Shown here: positions 40,700-50,133 of the stretch, piece after piece
How the letters are laid out: each line of letters starts with the position of its first letter
Position numbering within the stretch: the first letter of the stretch is position 1
NCBI GenBank assembly: GCA_964570325.1
Contig: CAZMXS010000008.1
Location: forward strand, 1-64,000
Length of the DNA stretch: 64,000 nt
Reading direction: 5' to 3'
Source: CAZMXS01 sp964570325
GTDB lineage: Bacteria; Verrucomicrobiota; Kiritimatiellia; CAIQIC01; CAZMXS01
Program-made: the position numbers and the translations under genes
The notes under the pieces: generated by a model
What the model was told of the DNA's origin: nothing
Database searches by the model: none
Seen by the model: only the letters and a program-made list of their open reading frames with translations

Positions 40700-42280
40700 G
40701 GCCGGCGACCGCTCGAAGCGGCGGATGGTCCAATACGACCGGGCGGATGGATTGGTGGCGAAGCCCAGCCCCCGCGCCGTCTTGATGCGCTCTTTGAACC
40801 AAATATCGTAGCCCCGCTGGATCTGCAAGTGCAACGCTCCGGTTTCCTGATAATGCGCGCCGGCCAGTTCATCCGCCAGGGCCTGCGCCTGCCGGTTGAA
40901 CCGGTTGCGTTGGATGATCCAGACCCGGCTGAAACCGCCGGTTCGCGCCAGCGCCGCGTTGGCCGCCGCGTTGGCGGCCGTCTGGCCGTCGAAAGCAAAA
41001 CGCGTGGCCACGCCTGGTGCGTAGCGCTCCAACGGATCGCCCCAACTGTGCACATAGGGATGAAAGACGATTCCCGTCGCGCCGGCGGGCGTGTCCGCGC
41101 GGATCCAGGCGGCCGCCTGTTTCAATGGCGTGGACTGGAACATCGAAAAGCCGTCGCCCCCCGCCCATGCGAGCAACCCGCCGTTGGCCAGCAGCAGCAC
41201 GGCAAGCGCCAGCCGGCGCGGGGCCGGGTGGCGGATGCGGACCGCGCACAAGCCGAGCAGCATCCAGCCCAACACGGCGACGTGGCCCGCGCGCAATGTC
41301 CCGGCAAAATAGCCGGTGACCGGCACCAGCAGGCCGATTACCAGCGCCAGGAGGAACGCCGGAATGACAACCAAGGCGATGGCTGGCGGCGCGAGCCAGA
41401 CGCGCTCGCGGCGAAAATCCCGGATCAGCAGGCCGGCAACCGTTGCGGCCAGCGGAATGGTGATCCAGAAATCCCACGGGAACGGCACGCCGCCGGTCAG
41501 CGCGGTGTAACTTTGTCCGGCGAGGTAAAGCGGCAGGGCTTTGCAGCCCGCCACCCCTTCGTCGGCCCGGTTCGCGAGACTGGTGTTTGCTCCGGTGAGC
41601 AGCGGCAGAATGCTGCGCAGCACGATTGGGAGCGCGAGCCCGGCAATCAGGGCCTGCGCCACGAACCAACCGGGGCGGATCCGGCGCGGCCGGCCGAGGT
41701 CGCGCAGCCCGTAATGCAGCCACTGGCTGCCCACCAACAGCGCGGCGAGAAAAAAATGAATGTAGAACGTCAGCGCGGTCAGCAGCACATAGAGCGCGGT
41801 CCGCGCAGCAGACGGCCGTTCCAGCCAGCGGAAGTAACTCAAGACGGATACGAGGCCCGCCAGCGTTCCCAACGCGTAATAGCGCGCGAATACGGCTTGT
41901 ACCCACAGGACCGGCGCGGAGGCGGCAACGGTCAACACCCAGCGCGCGTCCGCCGCGGACAGGTCCGGAGCCCAGCGGCGGATGAGCGCCCACAGCGCCG
42001 GGAGCGCCAGCAGGATAAAAACCAGCGACGGCAGGCGCATGGCCAAATCGCCGTAGCCGGCCAGCCGACCCCAGTAATGCAGCAGCAGGTAGGGGGTGGG
42101 TGGATGAATATCGGTCTGCTGAACCTTTTCCATGATCAGCGCCGGATCGCTCTGCGCGGCGATCATGATCGTGCCGAATTCATCACCTGTGGCCGAGCGC
42201 CTAACCGACGCGAGCAATGCCAGGCCGGCGGCGGCCGCAATCAGCACCAGCGGCAATATCCATGAGCGATTGGTCTTCAT
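40691..42280 (-). CDS. GT39/ArnT-like polyprenyl-phosphate sugar transferase, membrane
   Basis: The 529-residue product has about 11 membrane helices and a first periplasmic loop with RRSATGDEFGTIM, the acidic motif of GT-C enzymes, followed by DIHPPTPYLLLHYW and DLAMRLPSLVF. The C-terminal soluble domain (about 390-529) contains AWIRADTPAGATG. GT-C enzymes use polyprenyl-phosphate sugars to modify proteins, lipids or polysaccharide outside the cytoplasmic membrane. It runs against the cluster, overlaps the wzy-like gene by 9 bp at its 3' end, and its start codon lies 18 bp inside the following plus-strand gene. Confidence 0.78.
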   Translation of the reverse strand: MKTNRSWILPLVLIAAAAGLALLASVRRSATGDEFGTIMIAAQSDPALIMEKVQQTDIHPPTPYLLLHYWGRLAGYGDLAMRLPSLVFILLALPALWALIRRWAPDLSAADARWVLTVAASAPVLWVQAVFARYYALGTLAGLVSVLSYFRWLERPSAARTALYVLLTALTFYIHFFLAALLVGSQWLHYGLRDLGRPRRIRPGWFVAQALIAGLALPIVLRSILPLLTGANTSLANRADEGVAGCKALPLYLAGQSYTALTGGVPFPWDFWITIPLAATVAGLLIRDFRRERVWLAPPAIALVVIPAFLLALVIGLLVPVTGYFAGTLRAGHVAVLGWMLLGLCAVRIRHPAPRRLALAVLLLANGGLLAWAGGDGFSMFQSTPLKQAAAWIRADTPAGATGIVFHPYVHSWGDPLERYAPGVATRFAFDGQTAANAAANAALARTGGFSRVWIIQRNRFNRQAQALADELAGAHYQETGALHLQIQRGYDIWFKERIKTARGLGFATNPSARSYWTIRRFERSPASP

Positions 42281-43161
42281 TTCCCTGGCCGCCGCTGGAC
42301 GGCGCGCCGGACCGGCCCCGCTGGGACGGTCGCGCCTTTGCCGTCGGCCGCGACTCGGTCCGGATATTAAAGTATCACGAAGCCAGCGGCAACTGGTCTC
42401 ATGACCTGACCCTCCTGCATGAGCGCGAGGCCGGTTCGCGTCATCCGCTGGACGTTATCTCGCGACGGCTGGCTTTGCGCCTGATCCGGAAATACGAGCG
42501 CGCCGCCGACCCGTTCATTCTGGATGTCGGTTCATCCTCCGGCTTTTTCGTGGAAGAAGTGCGGCGCACACTGCCGCGAGCCCGGATCATCTGCTCGGAC
42601 TATCTCGCCGAACCGCTGGAGCGCGTGGCGCGCGCGCAACCCGACGTGCCGTTGATCCAGTTCGACGCCTGCCGCTGCCCGCTGCCCGCGGCTTGCCTGG
42701 ATGTGGTCACCGCGCTCAACGTGCTGGAACATATCGAGGACGACCAGGCGGCGCTCAATCAGATGGCGCGCGTGCTCAAGCCTGGCGGTCTGGCCTACGT
42801 CGAGGTCCCGGCGCACCCGATTCTTTACGGCATTTACGACAAGTATCTACTGCACAACCGGCGCTATCGGATGCGGGATATTCTGGACAAAAGCCGGCGC
42901 GCGGGTTTTGAACTGTTGGAAAAAACCCACCTCGGGTTCGCGATCTTCCCGCCGTTTTTTATGGTGAAGCTGCTGGATCGCGTCCACGAACATTACTCCC
43001 GCGCGCGGTTGGAGCGCCGCGTGGAAAAACAGATTCGCGTGTCGCGTCAGAACCCGTTGGTACGCTGGCTGCTGGAGATAGAGTACCGGCTGGGCGCCCG
43101 CGTTCGTTATCCGACCGGCATCCGTTGCGTGCTGCTCCTGCGCAAATCCGCCGCGCCATGA
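42262..43161 (+). CDS. SAM-dependent methyltransferase
   Basis: The 299-residue protein has the class I core FILDVGSSSGFFVEEVRRTL, IICSDYLAEPLERVA, VVTALNVLEHIEDD and LKPGGLAYVEVPAHP. The last matches methyltransferases that act on sugar or aglycone groups in EPS loci. A C-terminal basic helix (RLERRVEKQIRVSRQ) follows. The N-terminal start at ATG 42262 overlaps the minus-strand gene's start by 19 bp, and no internal ATG fits better. The next gene overlaps by four bases (ATGA). Confidence 0.8.
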   Translation: MSDWSSFPWPPLDGAPDRPRWDGRAFAVGRDSVRILKYHEASGNWSHDLTLLHEREAGSRHPLDVISRRLALRLIRKYERAADPFILDVGSSSGFFVEEVRRTLPRARIICSDYLAEPLERVARAQPDVPLIQFDACRCPLPAACLDVVTALNVLEHIEDDQAALNQMARVLKPGGLAYVEVPAHPILYGIYDKYLLHNRRYRMRDILDKSRRAGFELLEKTHLGFAIFPPFFMVKLLDRVHEHYSRARLERRVEKQIRVSRQNPLVRWLLEIEYRLGARVRYPTGIRCVLLLRKSAAP

Positions 43162-44333
43162 AGGTTTGCATTCTGGGACCGTTTTGGAGTCGGGATGTCC
43201 GCGAATGCCTCAAGCCGGAGGATGCGGACCGGCTGGCGCGCTTGCCCGGCATGGGCGGTTTTTCCCTGCCGGCGCTGGTCCGGCAAAGGTTGGCGCGCGG
43301 GCGGCCGACCGAGGTGATTACACTGGATCCCGGCGCGGAGAAGGTGGAGGTTTTCGAAGGGGACGGTCTGACTTATACGGTGTGCCCGCGGCGGCGGCGC
43401 GGTCTGTCCCGTTCGTTTTACCGCCGCGAGGTGGAATACTTGCGCGCCGCGCTGGCGCGCTCGACGGCCGATGTCATTCACGCCAACTGGGCCTATGAAT
43501 ATGCGCTTGCCGCCGTCGGCGCGCGCCGGCCCTGCCTGGTCACGGTTCGCGACCACGCCGCGTCCATCCTGCGGCACGTCGGCCGGACGTACCTGGTCAA
43601 TTTCCTGATCACGCTGTATGTCATCCGCCGCGCCCGGCACCTGTCGGCGGTTTCGCCCTACAATGCGGCGTTCGTCCGGCGCATCGCGCGCCGGCCGGTG
43701 CCGGTGGTGCCGAACAGCGCTTCGCCGGCCTGCCTGGCGATGGGGGATCGGCTCGCCGGGATGCCGCTGTTCGCGGGCGGCGCGCCGACCGTCGCCGCCG
43801 CCATCAGCATCGCCCGTTACAAAAACCCCTGGACTGCCCTGGAAGGCTTCGCCGTTTTGCGGCGCCGTTATCCAACGGCCCGGTTTCGCCTGATGGGCAT
43901 TGGGTTGGATGCGACCGGGCCGGTGGCGGCTTGGGCGCGCGAGCGGGGCCTGGCCGCGGGAGTGGAGTTCATGGGCAATTGCACACATGAAGAAGTGCTG
44001 CGCGTGATGAGCGATAGCGACATTCTGCTGCATCCCTCCACGGAGGAAGCGTGTTCCAGCACCGTGGTCGAAGCGATGGCGCTGGGGCGGGCTATCGTCG
44101 CCGGGCGCGGCGCCGGCGGCACGCCCTGGGTGCTGGATGAAGGGCGCGCGGGACTGCTGGTGGATGTGACCGACCCGGCGGCAATCGGCGCGGCGCTGAT
44201 TGAACTGGTCGCGGAGCCGGAGCGCGCCGCCGCCCGCGCGCGGCACGCCTTCGCGCGCGCGCGGGGCATGTTTGCGCCGGACGCGATGGCGGATCAGTAC
44301 GAGGCGCTCTATGCGGAGGCCCTGGCCGGATGA
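43158..44333 (+). CDS. Glycosyltransferase family 4
   Basis: The 391-residue GT-B protein begins MKVCILGPFWSRDVREC. Its C-terminal domain has AAISIARYKNPWTALEGFAV, GVEFMGNCTHEEVLRVMSDS and the nucleotide-sugar-binding EX7E region HPSTEEACSSTVVEAMALG. It would add one residue of the repeat unit. Start and stop overlap the neighbours by four bases on each side, so it is firmly in an operon with the methyltransferase and the next glycosyltransferase. Confidence 0.85.
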   Translation: MKVCILGPFWSRDVRECLKPEDADRLARLPGMGGFSLPALVRQRLARGRPTEVITLDPGAEKVEVFEGDGLTYTVCPRRRRGLSRSFYRREVEYLRAALARSTADVIHANWAYEYALAAVGARRPCLVTVRDHAASILRHVGRTYLVNFLITLYVIRRARHLSAVSPYNAAFVRRIARRPVPVVPNSASPACLAMGDRLAGMPLFAGGAPTVAAAISIARYKNPWTALEGFAVLRRRYPTARFRLMGIGLDATGPVAAWARERGLAAGVEFMGNCTHEEVLRVMSDSDILLHPSTEEACSSTVVEAMALGRAIVAGRGAGGTPWVLDEGRAGLLVDVTDPAAIGAALIELVAEPERAAARARHAFARARGMFAPDAMADQYEALYAEALAG

Positions 44334-45331
44334 AGCTCATCTTCGATTGCGCAACCCCGTTTTTTCTGGCCCACGGCGGCCTGACTATTCAAGTGCGCCA
44401 GACGCTGGCGGCGCTGCGGCAGCTTGGCGTGGAGGTGGCGTACGCGCGCTGGTGGGAGGACGACCAGCCGGCCGACGTAATCCATTTTTTTGGCCGACCG
44501 ACTCCGCTGTATGCGGCGCTATGCCGGCAAAAGCAGCGTCGGCTGGTTATCAGCGATTTGCTGACCGCGCAGGGCTCGTACAGCGCCGGCCGGCGGCGCA
44601 TCAACCGCCTGCTGCTGGCCGCGGACCGTCCATTGCGCGGCCGGCTGCGCCGCCGCCTGGGATGGGACGTGTACGACGCCGCGGCGACCGTCGTGGCGCT
44701 CACCGACTGGGAGGCGCGCCTGCTGCGGGAACTGTATGGCGTCACGGCGCCGCCGATTCAAGTCGTGCCCAACGGCGTGGACGACATATTCCTGACGCCG
44801 GACGCGCCGGCGCCGGCCGGCGCCGGGCGCCTGATCTGCACGGCCACGGTGACCGCGCGCAAGCGCGTGCTCGAATTGGCGCGCGCCGCGGTGTTGGCGC
44901 GCGTGCCGATCCGGTTCATCGGCGCGCCATACCGGGAGGGCGATGCCTACAGCCGGGCGTTTCTCGATTTCGCGGGCGCGCATCGGGATTGGATTGACTA
45001 CGCCGGCGCCATGGACGACCGCCGTGAACTGGCTGCGCAGTACCGCCAGGCCGCCGGCTTCGTCCTGTTGAGCGCGATGGAAAGCCAAAGCTTGTCGGCA
45101 TTGGAAGCGGCTGCCTGCGGCCTGCCGCTGCTGTTGAGCGACTTGCCCTGGGCCCGCCATTCGTTTGGCGCGCAGGCAACTTATTGTCCCATCGGAAACG
45201 AAGCGCATACCGCGCGGTGTCTGGGCGCATGGTATCGCGCCCTCGACCGCGCGCCGCGCCCGCCGCGCCCGCTCTCCTGGCTCCAGGTCGGCGAGCGCTT
45301 GCGCGCCATTTACGCCGCGCTATGCCGGTAG
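44330..45331 (+). CDS. Glycosyltransferase family 4 (short)
   Basis: At 333 residues it is slightly shorter than the usual GT4. The N-terminus LIFDCATPFFLAHGGLTIQV is typical of GT4 enzymes that bind undecaprenyl-linked acceptors. QVVPNGVDDIFL marks the inter-domain hinge, and VLLSAMESQSLSALEAAACG is the donor-binding EX7E motif. It overlaps the previous gene by four bases and is followed after 6 bp by the broken methyltransferase. Confidence 0.83.
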   Translation: MKLIFDCATPFFLAHGGLTIQVRQTLAALRQLGVEVAYARWWEDDQPADVIHFFGRPTPLYAALCRQKQRRLVISDLLTAQGSYSAGRRRINRLLLAADRPLRGRLRRRLGWDVYDAAATVVALTDWEARLLRELYGVTAPPIQVVPNGVDDIFLTPDAPAPAGAGRLICTATVTARKRVLELARAAVLARVPIRFIGAPYREGDAYSRAFLDFAGAHRDWIDYAGAMDDRRELAAQYRQAAGFVLLSAMESQSLSALEAAACGLPLLLSDLPWARHSFGAQATYCPIGNEAHTARCLGAWYRALDRAPRPPRPLSWLQVGERLRAIYAALCR

Positions 45332-45337
45332 CCACGC

Positions 45338-46153
45338 ATGGACGCCAATGACAGCCGCATCCGCGATGCCTTCGCGCGGGGGTTCCTGCAAGTCCCGTTC
45401 GAGCGGCAACTGGCCAACTGCGAACATTACGAACTGACCCCGCTGTTCCGCCGCTTGCTGCCCGCGCATCAGCCGATTCTCGAGGCGGGTTGCGGCTCGG
45501 GCCGCTGGGTGGGCTGGTTCGCGCGGCAGGGCTGGCAGGCCACGGGCCTTGATTGGAGCGAAGCCTTGTGCGCGCGGGCGCGGCAAAGCGTGCCGGGCGC
45601 GACATTCGTGGTTGGCGACATGCGCGCGCTACCGTTTGGGGCCGGCGCATTCGGCGCCGTGGTTTCGTTGGGCGCCGTCGAGCACGTCGCGGAAGGTCCG
45701 CTGGCCGCGCTGCGCTAATCCCCGCGGGTGTGGGGGCCGGGGGGGGGGGCGTTGGGCCCGGTCCCGTTTCGGGGCCCGGGGGGCGGGCGGGCGCGCGCGG
45801 CGAAGGCCTTGCGATATTTCGGCAACCGCGCGCGCCGCGCGGCGCGCGCCGTCGCGCGGCCGGAGTGGGCTTGCGATTTGATGCGGGATGAACACGGCAA
45901 CTGGAATTTCTACCAGTACAACTTTGATCGGCGCCAGATGCGCCGGTTTCTTGACGCGGCGGGATTCATGCGGATGGAAGAGTTCGTTGATTTCCGGGAG
46001 GAAGGCATCCTGCACAACTCCTTTTTTCTGGCCGGCGCCTACGACTATACGCATAGCCGGGTTCGTTTCAACACGCTGGGCCGCCTCCTGCAGGCCGTGG
46101 TTCCGACTGCGTGGGTCGGCCACATGCTGGTTTATGTGGCGCGCAAACCATGA
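45338..46153 (+). pseudogene. SAM-dependent methyltransferase interrupted by low-quality G/C-run sequence
   Basis: Codons 45338-45715 encode a normal N-terminal half (ILEAGCGSGRWVGWFARQGW, FVVGDMRALPFGAGAFGAVV, GAVEHVAEGPLAALR), then TAA at 45716-45718. The same frame resumes and runs to 46153 with a normal C-terminal half (NWNFYQYNFDRRQMRRFLDA, HNSFFLAGAYDY). Between them, 45719-45800 is filled with G/C runs where motif IV ('RVLKPGG..') should be. The frame is unchanged overall. I think this is a sequencing or assembly error in an intact gene of about 270 codons, not true decay. The last bases overlap the next gene (ATGA). Confidence 0.65.
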
Positions 46154-47025
46154 CATCGGCCGCGCCAGTCTTCTCGATCGTCACCCCGAGCTTCAACAGC
46201 CGAGACTACCTGCTCCGGTGCGCCGCCTCCGTGGCCGACCAGGCCGGGCCGGCGCGCGAGCACATTGTCGCGGACGGCGGCTCGACCGACGGCACGGTGG
46301 ACTGGCTCAAAACCGCGCCGGGGCTGCGCTGGTTCAGCGAGCCGGACCACGGCATGTACGACGCCATCAACAAAGGGCTGCGCCTGGCGCGCGGCCGTTG
46401 CCTGGCTTACCTGAACTGCGACGAACAATACTTGCCGGGCGCGCTGGCCGCCGCCGCCGATTTTTTCGAGCGCCGGCCGGATGTGGATTTGCTGTTCGGC
46501 GACGCCTTGATGATCGCGCCCGGCGGCGAATTGCTGGCGTACCGCAAGGCCTGTCCGGCGCGCTGGCCGTTTATTGCGGCCGATCACCTCTACAATCTTT
46601 CCTGCGCGATGTTTTTTCGACGCCGCGTGCTGGAGCGCGGGATTTATTTCGATCCCGATTACCGCATGGCCGGCGACGGCGATTTCGTGGTCCGGGCCCT
46701 GCGGGCCGGGGCGCGCGCGGGCGTGCTCCGGCGTTATCTGGCGGCGTTCACCCTGACCGGGGATAACCTGGGCGGCGGCGACCACGCGCGCCGGGAGGGC
46801 GAACGTTTTCGTCGAGCGGCGCCCGCGTGGATCAACGGCCTGCGCCCGCTGCTGGTCCTGGCGCGTCGGGCGGAGCGGTGGCTCGCCGGCGGTTGCCGCC
46901 AGCCGTTCCCGCTGACCTATGCCGTTTACATCGGTTCGCCGGAAACCGGGCGTCGAACTTTCACCGCGCAACGCGCCGGATTCCAATGGCCGCGCGCGTT
47001 GCGGGGGGAACAAGCGGCCAGATGA
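46150..47025 (+). CDS. Glycosyltransferase family 2
   Basis: The 291-residue GT-A enzyme has FSIVTPSFNSRDYLLRCAAS, IVADGGSTDGTVDWL and DHGMYDAINKGLRLARG followed by LNCDEQY (DxD-like). This is the Glycos_transf_2 subgroup in which 'GMYDAINKG' is diagnostic. It adds a side-chain or backbone sugar. ATG 46150 overlaps the methyltransferase stop by four bases, and the C-terminus overlaps the next GT4. Confidence 0.87.
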   Translation: MTSAAPVFSIVTPSFNSRDYLLRCAASVADQAGPAREHIVADGGSTDGTVDWLKTAPGLRWFSEPDHGMYDAINKGLRLARGRCLAYLNCDEQYLPGALAAAADFFERRPDVDLLFGDALMIAPGGELLAYRKACPARWPFIAADHLYNLSCAMFFRRRVLERGIYFDPDYRMAGDGDFVVRALRAGARAGVLRRYLAAFTLTGDNLGGGDHARREGERFRRAAPAWINGLRPLLVLARRAERWLAGGCRQPFPLTYAVYIGSPETGRRTFTAQRAGFQWPRALRGEQAAR

Positions 47026-48167
47026 AAATCGCGGTGTCCATCCTCTGTGAAAACCCGCGGCATAAAACCGGATTGAGCACGATGTTTCCGCGGTTCGTCG
47101 CCGCCGGGCTCGCGCAGTTCAAGCAGGTGAGCTGGTTGATCTTCGCGGGGCCCGATCAGGAATGGCCCGTTACGGATTCGCGCGTCACCGTGGATCGGCG
47201 GTTTCCGGCGAATGACCGGCTTCGCGCCCGCTTGCTGGCGGATCATTTTTGGGCGCCGGCGGCGGCGCGAAGACAGGGCGCCGACGCGATGTTGAGCACC
47301 GGCTTTGTGCCCGCCCGCAAGCTGTTGCCGACGGCGCTGCAGGTCTTTTCGCTTCAGCATCTCAACCCGGCCAACCGGGTGGGCCGCGCCCGGCGGCTCT
47401 ACCGCAAGCTGGTGACGGCGCGAACCTGGCCCCGGGCCGACCTCGTCATCGTCAACTCCCAGTGCGCGCGAGACCATTTGCTTGCCATTTATCCGGAATT
47501 CGCCGCGCGGACGATCGTGAGCCACGAGGGTTTGCAGCACGATATCTTCCAACCGCGAGCCGGCGCGGATGAGCCGGCGCGGCTGGCGCGGCAATTTGGA
47601 TTGATGCCGGGCTATTTGCTTTCGATCGCCAACTTTTATCCTTACAAGCAACTGGACCGGCTGGTCGCGGCCTACGCCCGGTTGGCGTCGGAATTCCGGC
47701 GGGAGCATCCGCTCGTGCTGGCGGGCGCCGACTGGGAAAACAACCAGGCCGCGGTGCGGGCGCTGGCCGGGCGGCTGGGCGTTTTGCCGGATGTCCGGTT
47801 CCTCGGCTGGATCGGCGATGAGTGGCTGGCGCCCCTTTATCGCCAGGCGGCCCTTTTCTGTCAGGCCAGCCGCGAGGAAACTTTCGGCCGTTCGGTGCTC
47901 GAAAGCATGGCCTGCGGCACGCCGGTTGTAGCGCATGATATTCCGGTCGTGCGCGAAGTCACCGCCGGGCAGGCGGCGCTTGTGGACTTTACCCAAGCGG
48001 ACGCGGCCGCCGAAACGCTGCGGCGCCTGGTGGACGACCGCGCCCGGCACGCGGCCCTGCGGGACGGCGGCCTGCGACGGGCGGCGGATTTCAGCTTTGA
48101 GCGCCTGGCCGGTGAGCGGATTGACGCCATTTGCGAAATGGTCGGCGCGCGAAAAACAGCGGCATGA
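47022..48167 (+). CDS. Glycosyltransferase family 4
   Basis: The 381-residue GT-B protein has VFSLQHLNPANRVG near the acceptor cleft, ADLVIVNSQCARDHL, YLLSIANFYPYKQLDRLVAA at the hinge, VRFLGWIGDEWLAPLY and ASREETFGRSVLESMACGTP as the EX7E donor motif. It resembles mannosyl- or rhamnosyltransferase-type GT4 enzymes. The start codon overlaps the GT2 stop and its stop overlaps the next methyltransferase (ATGA on both sides). Confidence 0.86.
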   Translation: MKIAVSILCENPRHKTGLSTMFPRFVAAGLAQFKQVSWLIFAGPDQEWPVTDSRVTVDRRFPANDRLRARLLADHFWAPAAARRQGADAMLSTGFVPARKLLPTALQVFSLQHLNPANRVGRARRLYRKLVTARTWPRADLVIVNSQCARDHLLAIYPEFAARTIVSHEGLQHDIFQPRAGADEPARLARQFGLMPGYLLSIANFYPYKQLDRLVAAYARLASEFRREHPLVLAGADWENNQAAVRALAGRLGVLPDVRFLGWIGDEWLAPLYRQAALFCQASREETFGRSVLESMACGTPVVAHDIPVVREVTAGQAALVDFTQADAAAETLRRLVDDRARHAALRDGGLRRAADFSFERLAGERIDAICEMVGARKTAA

Positions 48168-49048
48168 ACCCGAATATCTTCCAACGACTGGCCGGCCGCC
48201 TGGCGCGCTCGCCGCTATTGCGGGAGGGCCGACGGATTTGGGCGGAAAACGAAAAGCGCTGGAACCTGCCGCTGACCAAGCGGCAAAAACTCATGGCCGG
48301 CCTGTACATCATCCTGGCCGATTACGAGCAGGGCCGATTCCCACCGGTCTATACCGATGCCGCGCAAACGTGGGCGGCCGAGGAGCAATACCGGGCCACC
48401 CTGCCGGGCATGGATGCGGCGAACCTGTTCCGGACGGAAATGCGCAAACCCTTCTGGATGGGCGCATATTATGTGGAGCATTTCAGCGCGCTGATCCATA
48501 TCTTCCGCCGTTGCGATTTTATGCCGCCGCGCAAATTGTTGGAGTTGGGCTGCGGTTCAGGCTGGATGGCGGAATTCCTTGCGCTCGGCGGCTATGACGT
48601 GACCGCGACTTCGCTTTTGCAGGAGGATTTGGATATGGCCGCCCGCCGTTGCGCCAGCATTCAGGCCAAGGGTCTGGATCTGCCCCTGCGCTTCCTGCGC
48701 GCTCCAATGGAAAATGTGGATCAGGCGGTGAGCGGGTTCGGACCCTTCGACGGGGTTATGATCTATGAAGCGCTGCATCACGCCTTCGATTGGCGTCGGA
48801 CGGTGGCGGCGGCGGCCCGCTGCCTGCGGCCGGGTGGAAAGTTTTTCATCCTGCACGAACCCAATCGGATTCACACGTTTGTATCGTACCGCGTGGCCCG
48901 GCTGTCCAATACGCATGAAATCGGCATTCCGCGCGGCGGCTTGCTCCGGTGCCTGCGGGAAAACGGATTCCGCCGCGTGCACAATCTGCGGAATGCCATG
49001 CATTTCGGCGTCCGGCCGCATTGGATCTGCGCCGAGAAAGGCGATTAA
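48164..49048 (+). CDS. SAM-dependent methyltransferase
   Basis: The 294-residue protein has an N-terminal helical extension (1-130) and then a class I core: LLELGCGSGWMAEFLALGGY, VTATSLLQED, FDGVMIYEALHHAFDW and LRPGGKFFILHEPNRI. The EALHH motif is found in many EPS-linked methyltransferases. It is the last of an unbroken overlapping run begun at 42262. Its 3' end overlaps the convergent SGNH hydrolase gene by four bases. Confidence 0.8.
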   Translation: MNPNIFQRLAGRLARSPLLREGRRIWAENEKRWNLPLTKRQKLMAGLYIILADYEQGRFPPVYTDAAQTWAAEEQYRATLPGMDAANLFRTEMRKPFWMGAYYVEHFSALIHIFRRCDFMPPRKLLELGCGSGWMAEFLALGGYDVTATSLLQEDLDMAARRCASIQAKGLDLPLRFLRAPMENVDQAVSGFGPFDGVMIYEALHHAFDWRRTVAAAARCLRPGGKFFILHEPNRIHTFVSYRVARLSNTHEIGIPRGGLLRCLRENGFRRVHNLRNAMHFGVRPHWICAEKGD

Positions 49049-50082
49049 CGCGGCAGATTGGTCTGGGTCAATGCCCAGGCCGCGATTTCGTTGGCGGCAA
49101 ACGCGTAGCCGGCGGAGGTCAGATGGTTGCCGTCCCGGAGAAACAGCTTGTCCGCGCGGCGGGCGCGGAAGGCCGGCAGCAGATCCAATGTGGCCACCTC
49201 ATGGGCGGCCAGGAATTGAATGATGTCGGCATGGGCGCGATTCTGCTCCGCCTGGCGGTAGAGGAATTGTTCCTGCGGCAGCACGATGACCGCGAAGGCG
49301 ATCGCGTTTTGCCGGCAGAAATCCTGCATCTCCAGAATAACCTCCCGCATGTGTTGCCAGGAGGGGTAGCCGATCTTTTGATCCACATAAACGGGCCAGT
49401 AACCGCGCAGACGATAAGCCGCCGCGCCGATAAGGTCCCGCAGGCGCAGCACCACTCGGAAACGCTTCAATTTGTCCAACCAACCGGCGTTTGCCAGTTG
49501 CGTCTGCTGTTGCGGCAACAGGCCGGGCTGGCCGTAAAAATAGAGGTTGGCATCCCAGTAGTCGTTGAAATTGAACCCGTACAGGATGGCATCCGGCTGG
49601 TAGGCGGGCAGCACTTCCCGCATGAGAATCAGGATCTGGTCCGCGTTGTAGCCGCCAATGCCGCAATTCCAGACTTCCGGCGCGCGCGCGCCCAGGCGGG
49701 CCTCCAGTATCTGCCGCACCTGATTGGGATAAGCGGCGGCGGTGTTCGTCGCGCCCGTGCCTTGCGTGACCGAGTCGCCGACAAACAGCCAGCGGCGGAT
49801 GCCGGGCGCCTTGGTCGGCGTGGCGTCCGGCATGTTGAAGCCCAGATTGTTGAGGCGAATGGCGCCTTCCTGAAAACCCGGAGTCAGGGTGTAGTTCAAC
49901 CCCGGGATGTCCGAGCGGACGACGCTGCCGACGCCGCCGCCGGCGGCCAGGTCGGCAATCTGCGCCCGCTCCTGAAGCCGCAGCATGATTTCCGCCGCGA
50001 CCAGGATCAACGCGCCGGTCAAGACCGCCAGAATCAAGCTGAACCCAATTCGTTTGATGATCGGTCGGGTAACGTGTTTCAC
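49045..50082 (-). CDS. SGNH/GDSL-family hydrolase, membrane-anchored
   Basis: The 345-residue product has one N-terminal hydrophobic helix (FSLILAVLTGALILVAAEIM), probably an uncleaved anchor. The SGNH domain has block I WLFVGDSVTQGTG (Ser), a GIGGYNADQ block II, GFNFNDYW as the Asn block and DGNHLTSAGY with the catalytic Asp-x-x-His. Such enzymes deacetylate or transacetylate surface glycans. It lies on the minus strand, convergent with the methyltransferase run and divergent from the second DUF362 gene, with 51 bp between starts. Confidence 0.82.
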   Translation of the reverse strand: MKHVTRPIIKRIGFSLILAVLTGALILVAAEIMLRLQERAQIADLAAGGGVGSVVRSDIPGLNYTLTPGFQEGAIRLNNLGFNMPDATPTKAPGIRRWLFVGDSVTQGTGATNTAAAYPNQVRQILEARLGARAPEVWNCGIGGYNADQILILMREVLPAYQPDAILYGFNFNDYWDANLYFYGQPGLLPQQQTQLANAGWLDKLKRFRVVLRLRDLIGAAAYRLRGYWPVYVDQKIGYPSWQHMREVILEMQDFCRQNAIAFAVIVLPQEQFLYRQAEQNRAHADIIQFLAAHEVATLDLLPAFRARRADKLFLRDGNHLTSAGYAFAANEIAAWALTQTNLPR

Positions 50083-50133
50083 ACCGGCAAGATAATGATC
50101 CCGATTTCAGGCCACAAGGGGTAATCGTCAAAC

